5,376 bases of DNA, from NCBI GenBank assembly GCA_019313605.1, contig JAFDAW010000201.1:1-5376 (forward strand), written 5' to 3'. Below are positions 5,319 through 5,376 of this stretch, piece after piece (position 1 is the stretch's first letter; every line of letters starts with the position of its first letter). Origin of the DNA: Deltaproteobacteria bacterium. Its GTDB lineage: Bacteria; Myxococcota_A; UBA9160; SMWR01. Under the pieces are notes generated by a model. It saw only the letters and a program-made list of their open reading frames with translations. It had not been told where the DNA came from and did no database searches. The translations under genes were made by a program, and so were the position numbers.

Positions 5319-5376
5319 TCAGGACGCAGGCGTCGCTTCGACGATGGCCTCGCGGTACTTCGACAGGTCGCGCTCG
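5319..5376 (-). CDS. C-terminal end of a convergent gene of unknown function (cut by window)
   Basis: On the minus strand the last 18 codons before a TGA (5321-5319) read ERDLSKYREAIVEATPAS, a soluble, helix-like and plausible protein end. The rest of the gene lies to the right of the window. The overlapping plus-strand alternative (an ATG at 5344) has no ribosome site and only 11 codons in view. Too little is visible to name a product. Confidence 0.45.
   Translation of the reverse strand, partial: ERDLSKYREAIVEATPAS

Overview
The window is GC-rich, densely coding DNA (hand-counted lines run from about 52 to 75 % G+C). It comes from a Gram-negative bacterium: three of its seven genes encode probable lipoproteins with signal peptides ending in a Cys, and the other complete genes look like bacterial secondary or lipid metabolism. 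I cannot assign a lineage; a proteobacterial, myxobacterial or related deltaproteobacteria-like source would fit. No rRNA, tRNA, CRISPR array, IS element or phage gene is visible. No gap between genes exceeds about 135 bases, so there is no long non-coding stretch.

Left part (1-1410), envelope genes. Two tandem minus-strand paralogues (the first running off the left edge, the second at 422-838) encode small secreted or lipid-anchored proteins. They are about half identical over 135 aligned residues and share an unusual C-terminal Cys/Gly signature. They are transcribed away from a third, unrelated lipoprotein (877-1410, plus strand). Only 38 bases separate the two divergent start codons, so their promoters must overlap each other or the neighbouring coding sequence. 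A strong GC-rich hairpin (1415-1450) separates the third lipoprotein from the convergent radical SAM gene.

Middle and right part (1452-5248), metabolic genes. A radical SAM protein with an N-terminal cobalamin-binding-like domain (1452-2801, minus) is divergent from a two-gene plus-strand operon. The operon holds a FabG-like short-chain dehydrogenase/reductase (2935-3660, GTG start) and, 4 bases later, an FAD-dependent oxidoreductase of the flavin-dependent (tryptophan) halogenase type (3665-5248). The 133-base gap between the divergent units would hold both promoters. FabG-like reductases next to halogenase-like flavoproteins are known from aryl-polyene, xanthomonadin and flexirubin pigment clusters. 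No ketosynthase, acyl carrier protein or dehydratase is visible here, so membership of such a pathway is inference.

Right edge (5249-5376). After the halogenase-like gene come four imperfect copies of a 17-base unit, which include a hairpin and run into a 14-base perfect palindrome. Then comes the probable C-terminal end of a convergent minus-strand gene, cut by the window edge.

The most notable points are the uncharacterised tandem lipoprotein pair, the B12-type radical SAM gene divergent from the FabG/halogenase pair, and the 17-base tandem repeat between convergent genes. I do not see proof of a wholly new system.
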